NCBI RefSeq assembly: GCF_034258515.1
Contig: NZ_CP139438.1
Location: 4,216,001 to 4,280,000 of the forward strand
DNA: 64,000 nucleotides
Direction of reading: 5' to 3'
Source of the DNA: Pseudarthrobacter oxydans
Lineage (GTDB): Bacteria > Actinomycetota > Actinomycetes > Actinomycetales > Micrococcaceae
How positions within the stretch are numbered: position 1 is the stretch's first letter; the number at the start of each line of letters is the position of its first letter. This document shows positions 1 through 12,666 of the stretch, one piece after another. Under the pieces are notes generated by a model. That model ran no database searches. It was not told where the DNA came from and worked only from the letters and a program-made list of their open reading frames with translations. Position numbers and translations under genes: made by a program.

Positions 1-499
1 TACCGAGCTCTCTTCCATTCAGCCACACGGTTCCCGCGGACTCTATGCCGTCGAACCGCAGCAGGGCGTGGGGGAAGAACTCGGGGCCGGCCTCAAAGAC
101 GACTACGTGGTCGCCAATGGGATTGGCGTCCGGCACATGCGGCGGCTCCACGGCGAAGGGAAACTGGACATTGGTGTAGGCGGGGAACCCATGCCCGTGC
201 ATCGGCCAGCTCGATGGCACGGGCAGGCTCTCGAACCCGTCCAGGTGCCTGCCCCACTGCCAGCCGGCTTTCGGCGCGGTCCGGATTCCGGAACTGAGGC
301 GAAACTGCCAGTCCCCGTTCAGCGACAACCGTGGTGCGTCACTGTGCAGGTAAGCGCGCGGAGGCAACGCGCCATTGCCGGGTTCAACAGATTCCAGGTC
401 CGTGATCCCACCAGCACCAAGATCCAGGCGTCGGGCTGCTGAACCGGGGATGATTTCGGGCGTGCTGTCCGCCATGGCGGCAAGCGAATGGGCTGGCAT
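1..499 (-). CDS. GH2 beta-galactosidase, N-terminal part (cut by window edge)
   Basis: The first 166 codons of a glycoside hydrolase family 2 enzyme; the rest lies left of the window. Visible landmarks are LSLNGDWQFRL (about residues 58-68), VPSSWPMHGHGFPAYTN (94-110) and an LRFDGIESAGTVWLNG sugar-binding-domain motif (147-162), all typical of the LacZ N-terminal jelly-roll domain. The catalytic TIM barrel is not present here, so substrate preference cannot be judged. I chose the ATG at 499 because AAGGAAG precedes it by a few bases. The LacI-family gene just upstream on the same strand and the palindrome between them suggest sugar-responsive control. The enzyme would hydrolyse terminal beta-galactosides or related beta-linked sugars in the cytoplasm. 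Confidence 0.85.
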   Translation of the reverse strand, partial: MPAHSLAAMADSTPEIIPGSAARRLDLGAGGITDLESVEPGNGALPPRAYLHSDAPRLSLNGDWQFRLSSGIRTAPKAGWQWGRHLDGFESLPVPSSWPMHGHGFPAYTNVQFPFAVEPPHVPDANPIGDHVVVFEAGPEFFPHALLRFDGIESAGTVWLNGRELG

Positions 500-561
500 G
501 GGCTTCCTTGCTTCAGGGAGGCTGCGGCTGTGGTGCGGGGAACCGTGTCTCGCTCGCCGTA

Positions 562-575
562 CGTGAACGTTCACG
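562..575. promoter_or_regulatory. LacI-family operator palindrome
   Basis: CGTGAACGTTCACG is a perfect 14-bp palindrome with a central CG step, the usual form of LacI/GalR-family operators. It lies in the 120-bp gap between the lacI-type gene and the beta-galactosidase start at 499. It is the natural binding site for the adjacent regulator; binding itself is inferred. Confidence 0.75.
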
Positions 576-619
576 GCCCGCGCTTCAAGCCTAGCCGTTC
601 AGGTCTGCTTTGAGAAGGG

Positions 620-1627
620 TCAGGCCGACTGGCGAAGCACCAGCTGATGCTTGAGGATCAAGGAGGCGTCCGGGCTCCCAGCCTCCACTGCGCCGGACAG
701 CAGGTCTGCCACGAGTCCGACGGCGGCCCGGCCTACTGCACGCAGGTCCAGTGCGAGCGTGGTCAGCTCGGGTGAGACCAGTTCGCCCAGGGGTATGCCG
801 TCCATGCCGATCACTGCACAGTCCCGCGGCACTGCCCTGCCGGCGGCATTGAGGGCTTTAAGCGCTCCCGCCGCCATCAGGTCGTTGAACACCAGGAGCC
901 CGTCGACCGTGCCGTGCTGCTCAAGCAGGGAGCGGACTGCCTCCCGTGCCGCCGGGGCGGTGTCCTGCGCCTCGAGGATGATGATGTCAATGCCGGCGTC
1001 GGCGGCCGCTGCCGCAACAGCGAGCCCGCGGGTGGTGGCCTGCCCGCCTTCGTCCGAATCGAGGTAGGCGATCCGTCGGCGCTGTGCCGCCAGAAGGTGC
1101 TCCAGCGCCATGCGTGCCGCATGGAAGTAGTCAAAGGCGATCCGGCCGGCGGCCTGTCCCGCCGGGTAGTCCAGGACCACCACAGGACGCCGTCCCATCA
1201 AGGACTGGGCTTGCTGCGAGCTGGCCCCAAGGTATCCGATCAGGGCATCGACCTGGGGCGCGAGCCGGGCCACGGCGTCGAGGCCGCTTCCGCTGCCGTG
1301 GCCAAAATCATCCATCACCACGTTCCAGCCCCGCTGCGTGGCTTCCTCCACCACGCTGGAGGCAAACGCCGGGAAATACGGGTTGGTGAGGTCCGGAATG
1401 GCCAGCCCCAGTGAGGTGCGGGCGCCCTGCACCAGGCCCTTCGCGAACCGGCTAGGGGAATATCCGAGCTCTGTTGCCAGCGCCTTGACACGTTCACGGG
1501 TGGCCGCGCTGATGCCGGGCATGTCGTTCATGGCCCGGGTGACTGTCTGCCGGGATACTCCGGCGGCGGCCGCCACGTCCAGGATAGTGGCGCGGCGGAC
1601 CTGTGGGCCGCTGGAGCTGGAGGTCAT
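620..1627 (-). CDS. LacI-family transcriptional regulator
   Basis: A 335-residue LacI/GalR-family repressor. The N-terminal helix-turn-helix with hinge is clear (ATILDVAAAAGVSRQTVTRA, about residues 13-32, followed by GYSPSRFAKGL), and the rest is a periplasmic-binding-protein-like effector domain ending in LILKHQLVLRQS. It lies directly upstream of the GH2 beta-galactosidase on the same strand and probably represses it through the palindrome at 562-575. Effector is unknown. The ATG at 1627 is preceded by a TAGACT -10 box with only seven bases between, so the mRNA may be leaderless. The shared operon with the hydrolase is inferred from order and strand. Confidence 0.9.
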   Translation of the reverse strand: MTSSSSGPQVRRATILDVAAAAGVSRQTVTRAMNDMPGISAATRERVKALATELGYSPSRFAKGLVQGARTSLGLAIPDLTNPYFPAFASSVVEEATQRGWNVVMDDFGHGSGSGLDAVARLAPQVDALIGYLGASSQQAQSLMGRRPVVVLDYPAGQAAGRIAFDYFHAARMALEHLLAAQRRRIAYLDSDEGGQATTRGLAVAAAAADAGIDIIILEAQDTAPAAREAVRSLLEQHGTVDGLLVFNDLMAAGALKALNAAGRAVPRDCAVIGMDGIPLGELVSPELTTLALDLRAVGRAAVGLVADLLSGAVEAGSPDASLILKHQLVLRQSA

Positions 1628-1634
1628 GACGGTA

Positions 1635-1640
1635 AGTCTA
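1635..1640 (-). promoter_or_regulatory. -10 box of lacI-type gene (possible leaderless start)
   Basis: TAGACT on the minus strand ends seven bases before the ATG at 1627, so transcription would start at or next to the start codon. No good -35 was seen. Confidence 0.5.
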
Positions 1641-1676
1641 GGCGGGCTGTGGGTGGTGTGTGGTTTTTAAATGCGG

Positions 1677-1704
1677 GAGGCCCCAACCTGGTGGTTGGGG
1701 CCTC
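1677..1704 (-). terminator. rRNA operon terminator hairpin
   Basis: GAGGCCCCAACC, a four-base loop and GGTTGGGGCCTC form a perfect 12-bp stem just after the 5S gene on the minus strand. The following U-tract is weak (CATTTAAAAACC), but position and stability fit an intrinsic terminator of the rrn operon. Confidence 0.8.
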
Positions 1705-1716
1705 GACCTAATGGTT

Positions 1717-1833
1717 GTCCGGCGGTGACCTACTCTCCCACACCCTCCCGGGTGCAGTACCATCGGCGCTGTGGGTCTTAGCTTCCGGGTTCGGAATGGG
1801 ACCGGGCGTTTCCCCCACGCTATGACCGCCGTA
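1717..1833 (-). rRNA. rrf: 5S ribosomal RNA
   Basis: The minus strand reads TTACGGCGGTCATAGCG at the 5' end and closes with GTAGGTCACCGCCGG at the 3' end, which pair as helix I of 5S rRNA. The internal CCCATTCCGAACCCGGAAG is the conserved loop region. It is the last gene of the operon, about 200 bases after 23S. Exact ends are uncertain by a few bases. Confidence 0.95.
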
Positions 1834-1948
1834 ACCTTGTTACCCGTCCGCCCGGGTGTGATCCCCGGGGGTGGGAAGTGTTGTGGTTACAACATTGTGG
1901 TGTTGTTATTGAGTTGGTGTTCCCTGCAACAAATGGTTTGTTGTTCGG

Positions 1949-1971
1949 GAACCACATAGTGGACGCAAGCA
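1949..1971 (-). other. 3' arm of the 23S rRNA processing stem
   Basis: This segment between 23S and 5S pairs along its full 23 bases, with two G-U pairs, with the segment at 5279-5301 in the 16S-23S spacer. The pair brackets 23S and would form the long stem that RNase III cuts in the precursor. Pairing is read directly; cleavage is inferred from rRNA processing in general. Confidence 0.75.
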
Positions 1972-2039
1972 GTCTTGTTATCTTTTTACCAACCCTGGTG
2001 TGGAACCGCTTTTGAACCGGTTTCACGGGTGTGGTGTGT

Positions 2040-7186
<5,147 letters not shown>

Positions 7187-7344
7187 TAAAACAGACACAA
7201 CCCCCAGCCCCGGGAAAACGGGACAAAAAGGCTGCACAAAATTTGAAACCAGCTGTAAAAACCAGACCACCCACAGGGGCGGACAGCCCGGTCAATTCAA
7301 CCAATCACTAAAACAATTGGTATCAACAAACTTGGCACACTATT

Positions 7345-7360
7345 GAGTTCTCAAACAACA
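7345..7360 (-). promoter_or_regulatory. boxA-like antitermination element in rrn leader
   Basis: The minus-strand leader has TGTTGTTTGAGAACTC, which recurs almost unchanged in the 16S-23S spacer (5295-5310). This repeated element is typical of actinobacterial rrn leaders and spacers and fits the boxA-type Nus-factor antitermination signal. Function is inferred from family knowledge. Confidence 0.6.
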
Positions 7361-7599
7361 GACACACCCGGCACCACCACCAGCAAAAAACCACCGTGGA
7401 TCGCTCCGGAGCAACTTTTCAAACTTACCCGACTCTCCGTTCCGATGCAAATCCGTGTTTCAGGATTCTCATCGGCGGGAAGTCGTCCCCACCTCTTCAG
7501 GAGCGCTCGAAAGCCCTGCCAGAATTTGGTCTTGATTTTGGGGGTTTGGCCGCCCGCGGTAACCAGCTCTTCGCTGTCTCCCTCGCGGCGACTTAGAAA

Positions 7600-7628
7600 A
7601 CAATACACCTCCCCGGGGGCCTCCGCAA
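7600..7628 (-). promoter_or_regulatory. Candidate rRNA operon promoter
   Basis: On the minus strand TTGCGG (7623-7628) and TATTGT (7600-7605) are 17 bases apart. The site lies about 415 bases upstream of 16S, in a 600-bp gap that holds no convincing gene. The remainder of 7187-7786 looks like leader and promoter region; further promoters may exist, since rrn operons often have several. Confidence 0.5.
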
Positions 7629-7786
7629 ATCCCCCTGGCGAGGCGCTCTCAACCCCGTGTTTCCGCGGCAAAACGGCCCTCGGGCACCCGCGGAAGCCCA
7701 TCCGGCGTCGTATCCCGTTCCTGTGTGCTGCAGCACAGTGCCTGGCAGCCGGATCGAAGGACGCCAACCGGAGAATCCTTAACAGC

Positions 7787-7822
7787 AAAAGGGCCGGCAA
7801 CCGTGAGGTTGCCGGCCCTTTT
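7787..7822. terminator. Bidirectional intrinsic terminator
   Basis: AAAAGGGCCGGCAACC, loop GTGA, and GGTTGCCGGCCCTTTT form a perfect stem with A and T runs on the two sides. It ends the rpmB-rpmG-rpsN operon and insulates the downstream rrn promoter region. Confidence 0.92.
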
Positions 7823-7849
7823 CAAGCAGCTGGTATCAGCAGTGCTGGA

Positions 7850-8155
7850 TTACCAGGAAGACTTGGTGATGCCCGGGAGTTCGCCCTTGTGAGCCATGTC
7901 GCGGAAGCGGACACGGGAGATGCCGAACTTCTGGAAGGTACCGCGGGGGCGGCCGTCGATGATGTCGCGGTTACGCAGACGGATCGGGGACGCGTTGCGG
8001 GGCAGCTTCTGCAGGCCCAGGCGGGCCGCTTCGCGTGCTTCGTCGGTTGCGTTTTCGTCAACCAGGGTCTTCTTCAGCTCGAGGCGCTTTGCAGCGTAAC
8101 GCTCCACGATGACCTTGCGCTGCTCGTTGCGAGCAATCTTGGACTTCTTAGCCAT
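7850..8155 (-). CDS. rpsN: 30S ribosomal protein S14 (zinc-independent long form)
   Basis: This 101-residue protein ([20 protein letters not shown], then [20 protein letters not shown]) is the long S14 type, which lacks the CxxC zinc motif of the 61-residue form. It binds 16S rRNA in the head of the small subunit. It is the last gene of a compact operon after L28 and L33, two bases after the L33 stop. In many actinobacteria this L28-L33-S14 set is the zinc-sparing paralogue group under Zur; whether zinc-binding paralogues exist elsewhere in this genome cannot be seen. Confidence 0.96.
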   Translation of the reverse strand: MAKKSKIARNEQRKVIVERYAAKRLELKKTLVDENATDEAREAARLGLQKLPRNASPIRLRNRDIIDGRPRGTFQKFGISRVRFRDMAHKGELPGITKSSW

Positions 8156-8157
8156 GT

Positions 8158-8325
8158 TTAGCGCTCCTCTCGGAATTCGACGTGCTGGCGGATCTTGGGG
8201 TCGTACTTCTTCAGGACCATGCGGTCCGGATCGTTACGACGGTTCTTGCGGGTTACGTAGGTGTAACCCGTGCCCGCAGTCGACTTGAGCTTGATGATCG
8301 GACGTACGTCCTTGTCCTTAGCCAC
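8158..8325 (-). CDS. rpmG: 50S ribosomal protein L33 (zinc-independent form)
   Basis: A 55-residue protein starting at [23 protein letters not shown], then [20 protein letters not shown]. The pattern is that of L33, and there are no cysteines, so it is the form that does not bind zinc. The start codon overlaps the TAG stop of rpmB by one base (TAGTG), indicating translational coupling. It ends two bases before the rpsN ATG. Confidence 0.95.
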   Translation of the reverse strand: MAKDKDVRPIIKLKSTAGTGYTYVTRKNRRNDPDRMVLKKYDPKIRQHVEFREER

Positions 8326-8561
8326 TAGAGCTTCACCCCACGAGCCAGAATCTGGGCGACGACTACGTCGATGCCGCGTACGTCGATGGTCTTGATGCCA
8401 CGTGCAGAGACCTGCAGCGTGACGTTACGGCGCAGGGACGGAACCCAGTAGCGCTTCTTCTGAATGTTCGGATCGAACCGGCGCTTGTTGCGGCGGTGCG
8501 AGTGCGAAATGCTGTGCCCAAAGCCCGGCTCGGCTCCGGTCACTTGGCAGTGTGCTGCCAT
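8325..8561 (-). CDS. rpmB: 50S ribosomal protein L28
   Basis: A 78-residue L28: [20 protein letters not shown], then [20 protein letters not shown]. It has a single cysteine, so it is the form without the zinc ribbon, in keeping with the L33 and S14 next to it. First gene of the rpmB-rpmG-rpsN operon. The ATG is preceded by GAGGAGAAG. A TGAAAGTAATGA stretch about 15-30 bases upstream resembles half of an actinobacterial Zur box but lacks a clear second half, so Zur control is only a suggestion. Confidence 0.95.
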   Translation of the reverse strand: MAAHCQVTGAEPGFGHSISHSHRRNKRRFDPNIQKKRYWVPSLRRNVTLQVSARGIKTIDVRGIDVVVAQILARGVKL

Positions 8562-8750
8562 GACTTCTCCTCAAGAATTGAAAGTAATGATCCGCATATC
8601 TGCTGCTGGACCATGCTGCTAAGGGCGACCCAAAAATGACGAAGGGCAACGGTTAGTCACGCAACTTGAGCCCCTAACTACCGGCCACCCTGGAGAAATT
8701 ACCGGGCAACCGGAGCAATTGCGCACGCTCCGCGCACTTAGCGCCTACCA

Positions 8751-8780
8751 AGTCTACGAGTTCGCGCAATTAAAGACCAA
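8751..8780 (-). promoter_or_regulatory. Weak candidate promoter for rpmB operon
   Basis: Minus strand TTGGTC (8775-8780) and TAGACT (8751-8756) with an 18-base spacer. It would give a leader of about 180 bases before rpmB. No other structure was recognised in 8562-8814. Confidence 0.3.
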
Positions 8781-8814
8781 TCCGGCGCTGGAGGGTGTAT
8801 AAGCAGGCCCAGGG

Positions 8815-9576
8815 TTAGAGGTGCGTGAGCTGTGGGTACCTCGGCCTAAGGCCGTCCCCGGACGACTTCCCGGTGACCCGGCGGACCACCCACGGCCCGG
8901 CGTACTCGCGGAACCACCGGGCGTTGGCCCGGATGGCGTCCAGCCCGCTGAGTTCGGGGACGGGCGTCATGGGCGGGATGTCGATGGAGTGGTCGTGCTC
9001 CAGGACGTCCAGCACCCGCTTGGCCATGTTGGCGTGCCCGGCAGCGGACATGTGCATCCGGTCCTGCGCCCACATGCCCCAGTCGTAGTACTCGCTGAAG
9101 CGCCAGTAGTCCACCAGCAGCGCGCCGTGGTCGCCGGCGATGCCGCGGACCAGTTCGTTGTAGATGGCCGTGCGCCCACGCATGGTGCTGAACACCTTCG
9201 AGCCACGCGCGTCGAATCCCGTGAACATCACCACGGCGGCACCGGTGGCACGCAGCTTGGCGATGGCGTCGTCGTACTCCACCAAAAGGTCATCGATGTC
9301 GATCCTGGGGCGCAGGATGTCGTTGGCCCCCGCGTAGATGCTCACCAGGGTGGGTTTAAGTTCCACGGCGGCGTCCACCTGCTCAGCCAGGATGTGGCGG
9401 AGCTTCCTCCCGCGGATGGCGAGGTTGGCGTAGCCGAAGGCGGGGTCAGCGGCTCCCAGCTGTTCGGCCACGCGGTCCGCCCAGCCGCGGACACCATTGG
9501 GGCGGGTGGAATCGTCGTCGCCCACACCCTCCGTGAAGGAGTCGCCAAGGGCAACGAACCGGGTTGTGAAATCCAT
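8815..9576 (-). CDS. SGNH/GDSL-family hydrolase
   Basis: A 253-residue SGNH hydrolase without signal peptide, so probably cytoplasmic. Block I is FVALGDSFTEG with the nucleophile serine near residue 13, the GxND block is AGANDILRP, and the catalytic Asp-His pair is in DRMHMSAAGH. The family cleaves esters or acetyl groups from lipids or sugars; substrate is unknown. A paralogue with the same block order lies at 10508-11350, with a MarR regulator and a YciI-like gene between them. The C-terminal 60 residues follow the hydrolase fold and are shared in kind by the paralogue (WVVRRVTGKSSGD compared with WVLPLFGRKLRGV). Confidence 0.88.
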   Translation of the reverse strand: MDFTTRFVALGDSFTEGVGDDDSTRPNGVRGWADRVAEQLGAADPAFGYANLAIRGRKLRHILAEQVDAAVELKPTLVSIYAGANDILRPRIDIDDLLVEYDDAIAKLRATGAAVVMFTGFDARGSKVFSTMRGRTAIYNELVRGIAGDHGALLVDYWRFSEYYDWGMWAQDRMHMSAAGHANMAKRVLDVLEHDHSIDIPPMTPVPELSGLDAIRANARWFREYAGPWVVRRVTGKSSGDGLRPRYPQLTHL

Positions 9577-9628
9577 TCGGATAGTTTGCCATCAGTTGTT
9601 GGAAGCAACCAACCGCGGGCGAGGGACC

Positions 9629-10108
9629 CTAGTTTTCCCTCAGGATCCAGTGGTCCGCATCCAGCCGGCCCACTACCTTTTCGCCGATCCGAGCCAGGTC
9701 AAGGACGTCCTGCTCGGTGAGGGCATCAAGGAACAGGTCACGGACGTCCTCCACATGGCCGGGTGCAAGGCCCACGATGGTTGCCATCCCCTCGTCGGTG
9801 AGGTGGGCGGTGGTGACCCGGGCATCATGGGGATGCGGCCGCCGCTCCACCCAGCCTCGCTTCTGCAGCTTGGTCACCACGTGCGAGAGCCGGGACAACG
9901 ACGCGCTGCTGCGGGCAGCGAGTTCGCTCATGGGCAAGAACCTGCCTTCCGCCTCGGAGAGCATGGCCAGGACGGTGTAGTCGAAAAGCGAAAGCTTTCC
10001 CGCTGTGTGGAGCTTGGTGTCCAAGGCCGCAGGCAGGAGGGTATTGATGCTCACCAGGGCCAGCCAGGCTCGGCGTTCGTCGGCGTTGAGCCAGCGCGGT
10101 TCGGTCAT
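9629..10108 (-). CDS. MarR-family transcriptional regulator
   Basis: A 159-residue MarR-type winged-helix regulator: MSELAARSSASLSRLSHVVTKLQKRGWVER, then a wing with HPHDARVTTAHLTDEG. It would bind DNA as a dimer and respond to a small ligand. It is divergent from the YciI-like gene (70-bp gap). A TAGAAT box six bases before the ATG suggests a leaderless mRNA, although GAGGG also sits in that gap. Target genes are not evident; an exporter or the neighbouring hydrolase are possible. Confidence 0.9.
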   Translation of the reverse strand: MTEPRWLNADERRAWLALVSINTLLPAALDTKLHTAGKLSLFDYTVLAMLSEAEGRFLPMSELAARSSASLSRLSHVVTKLQKRGWVERRPHPHDARVTTAHLTDEGMATIVGLAPGHVEDVRDLFLDALTEQDVLDLARIGEKVVGRLDADHWILREN

Positions 10109-10166
10109 TCCCTCATTCTACGAGAGCGGACTGGTTGATCCTTCAAGTAGGTCCTGTGGCGGCCGG

Positions 10167-10172
10167 TAGGCT
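10167..10172 (+). promoter_or_regulatory. -10 box of the YciI-like gene (possible leaderless start)
   Basis: TAGGCT ends six bases before the ATG at 10179, with no Shine-Dalgarno between. The -35 is not clear. Confidence 0.45.
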
Positions 10173-10178
10173 GGGGCC

Positions 10179-10466
10179 ATGTATGTTGTCTCCCTGAGTT
10201 ACCGGGTTCCGCAGGACATCGTGGACTTCCACAATGAGGGCCACATTTCCTGGCTGCAGAAGGCCTTTGATGACGGAGTCTTTATTGCCGCAGGCCGCAA
10301 GGTGCCGCGGACGGGCGGCCTGCTGCTCTCCCAGGCGGACCGCGCCACCCTCGATGCCTGCCTGAAGCAGGACCCGTTCTACACGAACGGCGTTGCGGAC
10401 TTCGAAGTCATGGAGTTCCACGCCGCAAGGGTGGCGCCGGGCTACGAAATCCTCCTGGACAGCTAA
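10179..10466 (+). CDS. YciI-family protein
   Basis: A 95-residue ferredoxin-like protein of the YciI family. The conserved HISWLQKAFDDGVFIAAGRKVPRTGG and the DPFYTNGVADFEVMEFHA segments match the fold, with the His-Asp type active-site region. Family members are small enzymes or dehalogenase-like proteins of largely unknown reaction. It is divergent from the MarR gene and probably shares its control region. No membrane or secretion signal. Confidence 0.85.
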   Translation: MYVVSLSYRVPQDIVDFHNEGHISWLQKAFDDGVFIAAGRKVPRTGGLLLSQADRATLDACLKQDPFYTNGVADFEVMEFHAARVAPGYEILLDS

Positions 10467-10507
10467 ATCTGCCGGACAGCTGAGGCCTAAGGCTCAGGCC
10501 GGGGACG

Positions 10508-11350
10508 CTAGTTGGCTTCACTGAAGTAGGACTTCGCCGCCAGCTTCTTCAGCCCGCCTTTCCGCGGCACCTTCACCGGTTCCGGCCACCGCGGGGTGAG
10601 CTCGTCCCCCAGGGTGACGCCGCGAAGTTTGCGGCCGAAGAGCGGCAGTACCCAGTCGTGGATCCAGCGCCGCTGCTGCCGCTCCCACTCCCGCAGGCTG
10701 GGCCGTAAGGGCGGTTCCCAGTCCTTGGGCGTGATCTTGTGGGGCACACCCAGCCGGTCCAGCACCTGCCCTGCCAGGTATTTGTGCCCGGCCTTGGACA
10801 TGTGGAGCCGGTCCGAGTCCCACATCCGCCGGTCATGGAAGGCATCGAGGGACCAGTAATCCACCAGGACTGCGCCATATTTTGCCGCAATCGCCCGAAC
10901 CCGCTGGTTGTAGAAGGTGTTGCGCTTCTTCAGCGGTTCCAACAGCGCTGAGACCTTGACGTCGAAACCGGTAAAGAGCACCAAAGTAGCTCCGGTCTCC
11001 GCCAGCTGTGCCACGAAGTTTTCATAGTCGGCCATGAGGACCACCATGTCCGTCTTCAGGTCCAGGATGTCATTGCCGCCCGCGTACAGCGTTACCAGGG
11101 CGGGCTTCATTGCCAGTGCCGGTTCCAGCTGCTCGTTGATGATCTGCCGGAGGCGTTTGCTTCGGATGGCCAGGTTCGCGTACCGCCAACCCGGCTGGGC
11201 CTTGGCCAGTTTCTCCGCAACCCGGTCTGCCCAGCCCCGGACCCCGTTGGGCAGCCGCTCATCCCGGTCCCCGACGCCCTCGGTAAACGAATCGCCCAAA
11301 GCAACGAATACCCGCCGGCCCTCCAGCTCCGGAAGCAAAGGATTAGCACC
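10508..11350 (-). CDS. SGNH/GDSL-family hydrolase (second copy)
   Basis: A 280-residue paralogue of the hydrolase at 8815-9576: VFVALGDSFTEGVGDRDERL (nucleophile serine near residue 22), AGGNDILDLK and DRLHMSKAGHKY give the complete catalytic set. Start choice is uncertain. The ATG at 11350 gives the family-like N-terminus MGANPLLPELEGRR; the frame stays open upstream to a TTG at 11401, and that extension is hydrophobic (LLLSVYLGVSLGGYF), so a membrane-anchored form is possible. Neither start has a good ribosome-binding site. Substrate unknown. Confidence 0.85.
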   Translation of the reverse strand, partial: GANPLLPELEGRRVFVALGDSFTEGVGDRDERLPNGVRGWADRVAEKLAKAQPGWRYANLAIRSKRLRQIINEQLEPALAMKPALVTLYAGGNDILDLKTDMVVLMADYENFVAQLAETGATLVLFTGFDVKVSALLEPLKKRNTFYNQRVRAIAAKYGAVLVDYWSLDAFHDRRMWDSDRLHMSKAGHKYLAGQVLDRLGVPHKITPKDWEPPLRPSLREWERQQRRWIHDWVLPLFGRKLRGVTLGDELTPRWPEPVKVPRKGGLKKLAAKSYFSEAN

Positions 11351-11693
11351 CATCCGACGAAAGTAGCCGCCCAAAGAGACGCCAAGGTAAACGGACAGCA
11401 ACAGGATGTGCAGAAGGGCGGCAGCTGCCGGCAGGGTCCGCGAGCCGGGCCGGATCGGCCCGATCAGCAGCTACTTGGCCCTTGTCGCATTTTTGCGACC
11501 GATGGTCACGATCAGGTAACGTGGGCGGCTGGCCCCAATGCAGGGCCCCGGGCGCCCGATCACTGGACCCCGCTGCGCCCCTTCGGCGCCTGCTAGCTTT
11601 GGCCCCGCCAAAGGGGGCCCAAAGATGCTTTCCGCACTCGTCAACGCCTCAAGTGCATCAGTCGTTTCTTCCTGCCCTAAGCCCGGAGGTATC
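11351..11693. other. Intergenic region between SGNH hydrolase and GH16 gene
   Basis: About 340 bases between divergent genes. The left 50 bases may encode the N-terminal extension of the hydrolase. The rest has no supported gene; it should hold the two promoters, but I could not assign -35/-10 pairs with confidence. Confidence 0.5.
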
Positions 11694-12644
11694 TTGTTCA
11701 AGAAAATAGCCATCGTTATGACCATGGGTGCTTTGTCCCTGACAGGATGCGGCCCGGCCCCTACGACCAACGGGGCGGCTGACCCATCCTCGGCCGACGG
11801 CGCGTCCGCGCCTGCCACTCCAGGCCCCACTGACACGGCCACAGCATCTCCGGCGGCCACGGCTTCGAGCAGCCAGACTCCAGCTGCGGAGGAGGCAACC
11901 GAGGCGACACCGGTCACTTCTGCGCCGGCGCCTGCCGCGGCACCCGCGCCTGCGGCCGCGGCCGCCCAGCCGGTCAGCCAGGCTCTCGCGACGACGGGTG
12001 ACGGTGCGCAGGCAGCTACCGCCTTCGGTTGGGGCCCGGTCCTGACGGGCGACGAATTCTCCTACACCGGAGCACCGGACCGGACGAAATGGAGTGTCTA
12101 TAACAGTGCAGGGCATGCAGGCAAAGGCCTGCGCAGCCCCCAGGCCTGGTCCGTTGCCAACGGCGTAGCCACCGTTAGCGGAGACGCAGCCGGTACCACT
12201 GGAGGCATGTCGGCAAAGTTCGCGGAGCAAAGGTATGGCCGTTGGGAAACGCGCATGAAAACCAATGCGCGGGACCCGAAATACCACCCGGTCCTGATCC
12301 TCAACAACAACAGTGCCCCGAACTGCGCCGAGATCGATTATGCCGAGGGCAGCTCAGTCACCTCCGTCATGAGGTTCTTCCTGCACTACGCCTGTGGTGG
12401 AGCGGATTTCCAGACCACAGCGGCGACGCCTGTCGATGGCACGCAGTGGCACAACTACGCGGTGGAGTGGACCCCGGGCGGCATCAGCGGATACGTCGAC
12501 GGAGTAAAGACCTTCACGGACACGAACCCGGCGCACCAGCCCTCTACCGTAATGAAGCAGACAGTGCAGCTGGATTGGTTCCCGGACGGCTCCGCCACCA
12601 AGCCATCGCAGATGCAGGTCGATTGGGTCCGCGTCTACAAGTAA
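11694..12644 (+). CDS. GH16-family secreted beta-glucanase-like lipoprotein
   Basis: A 316-residue protein starting at TTG (11694), which has GGAGG seven bases upstream and gives a lipoprotein signal (FKKIAIVMTMGALSLTGC). After the lipidated cysteine comes an Ala/Pro/Thr-rich linker of about 120 residues, then a family 16 glycoside hydrolase domain. EIDYAE matches the GH16 active-site signature ExDxxE (nucleophile and acid/base glutamates), and MKTNARDPKYHPVLIL and VDWVRVYK are typical of the fold. The enzyme probably acts at the cell surface on beta-1,3 or mixed-linked glucans or galactans; exact specificity is not readable. Two cysteines flank the active-site strand region. Confidence 0.85.
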   Translation: MFKKIAIVMTMGALSLTGCGPAPTTNGAADPSSADGASAPATPGPTDTATASPAATASSSQTPAAEEATEATPVTSAPAPAAAPAPAAAAAQPVSQALATTGDGAQAATAFGWGPVLTGDEFSYTGAPDRTKWSVYNSAGHAGKGLRSPQAWSVANGVATVSGDAAGTTGGMSAKFAEQRYGRWETRMKTNARDPKYHPVLILNNNSAPNCAEIDYAEGSSVTSVMRFFLHYACGGADFQTTAATPVDGTQWHNYAVEWTPGGISGYVDGVKTFTDTNPAHQPSTVMKQTVQLDWFPDGSATKPSQMQVDWVRVYK

Positions 12645-12666
12645 GACAGCCCTTTTCCGGCTGAGG

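Noticed and set aside
7343..8161. 272-residue plus-strand frame over the rrn leader and rpsN
   Set aside because: The right half is the reverse strand of rpsN and the left half covers promoter and terminator DNA; residue composition is not protein-like.
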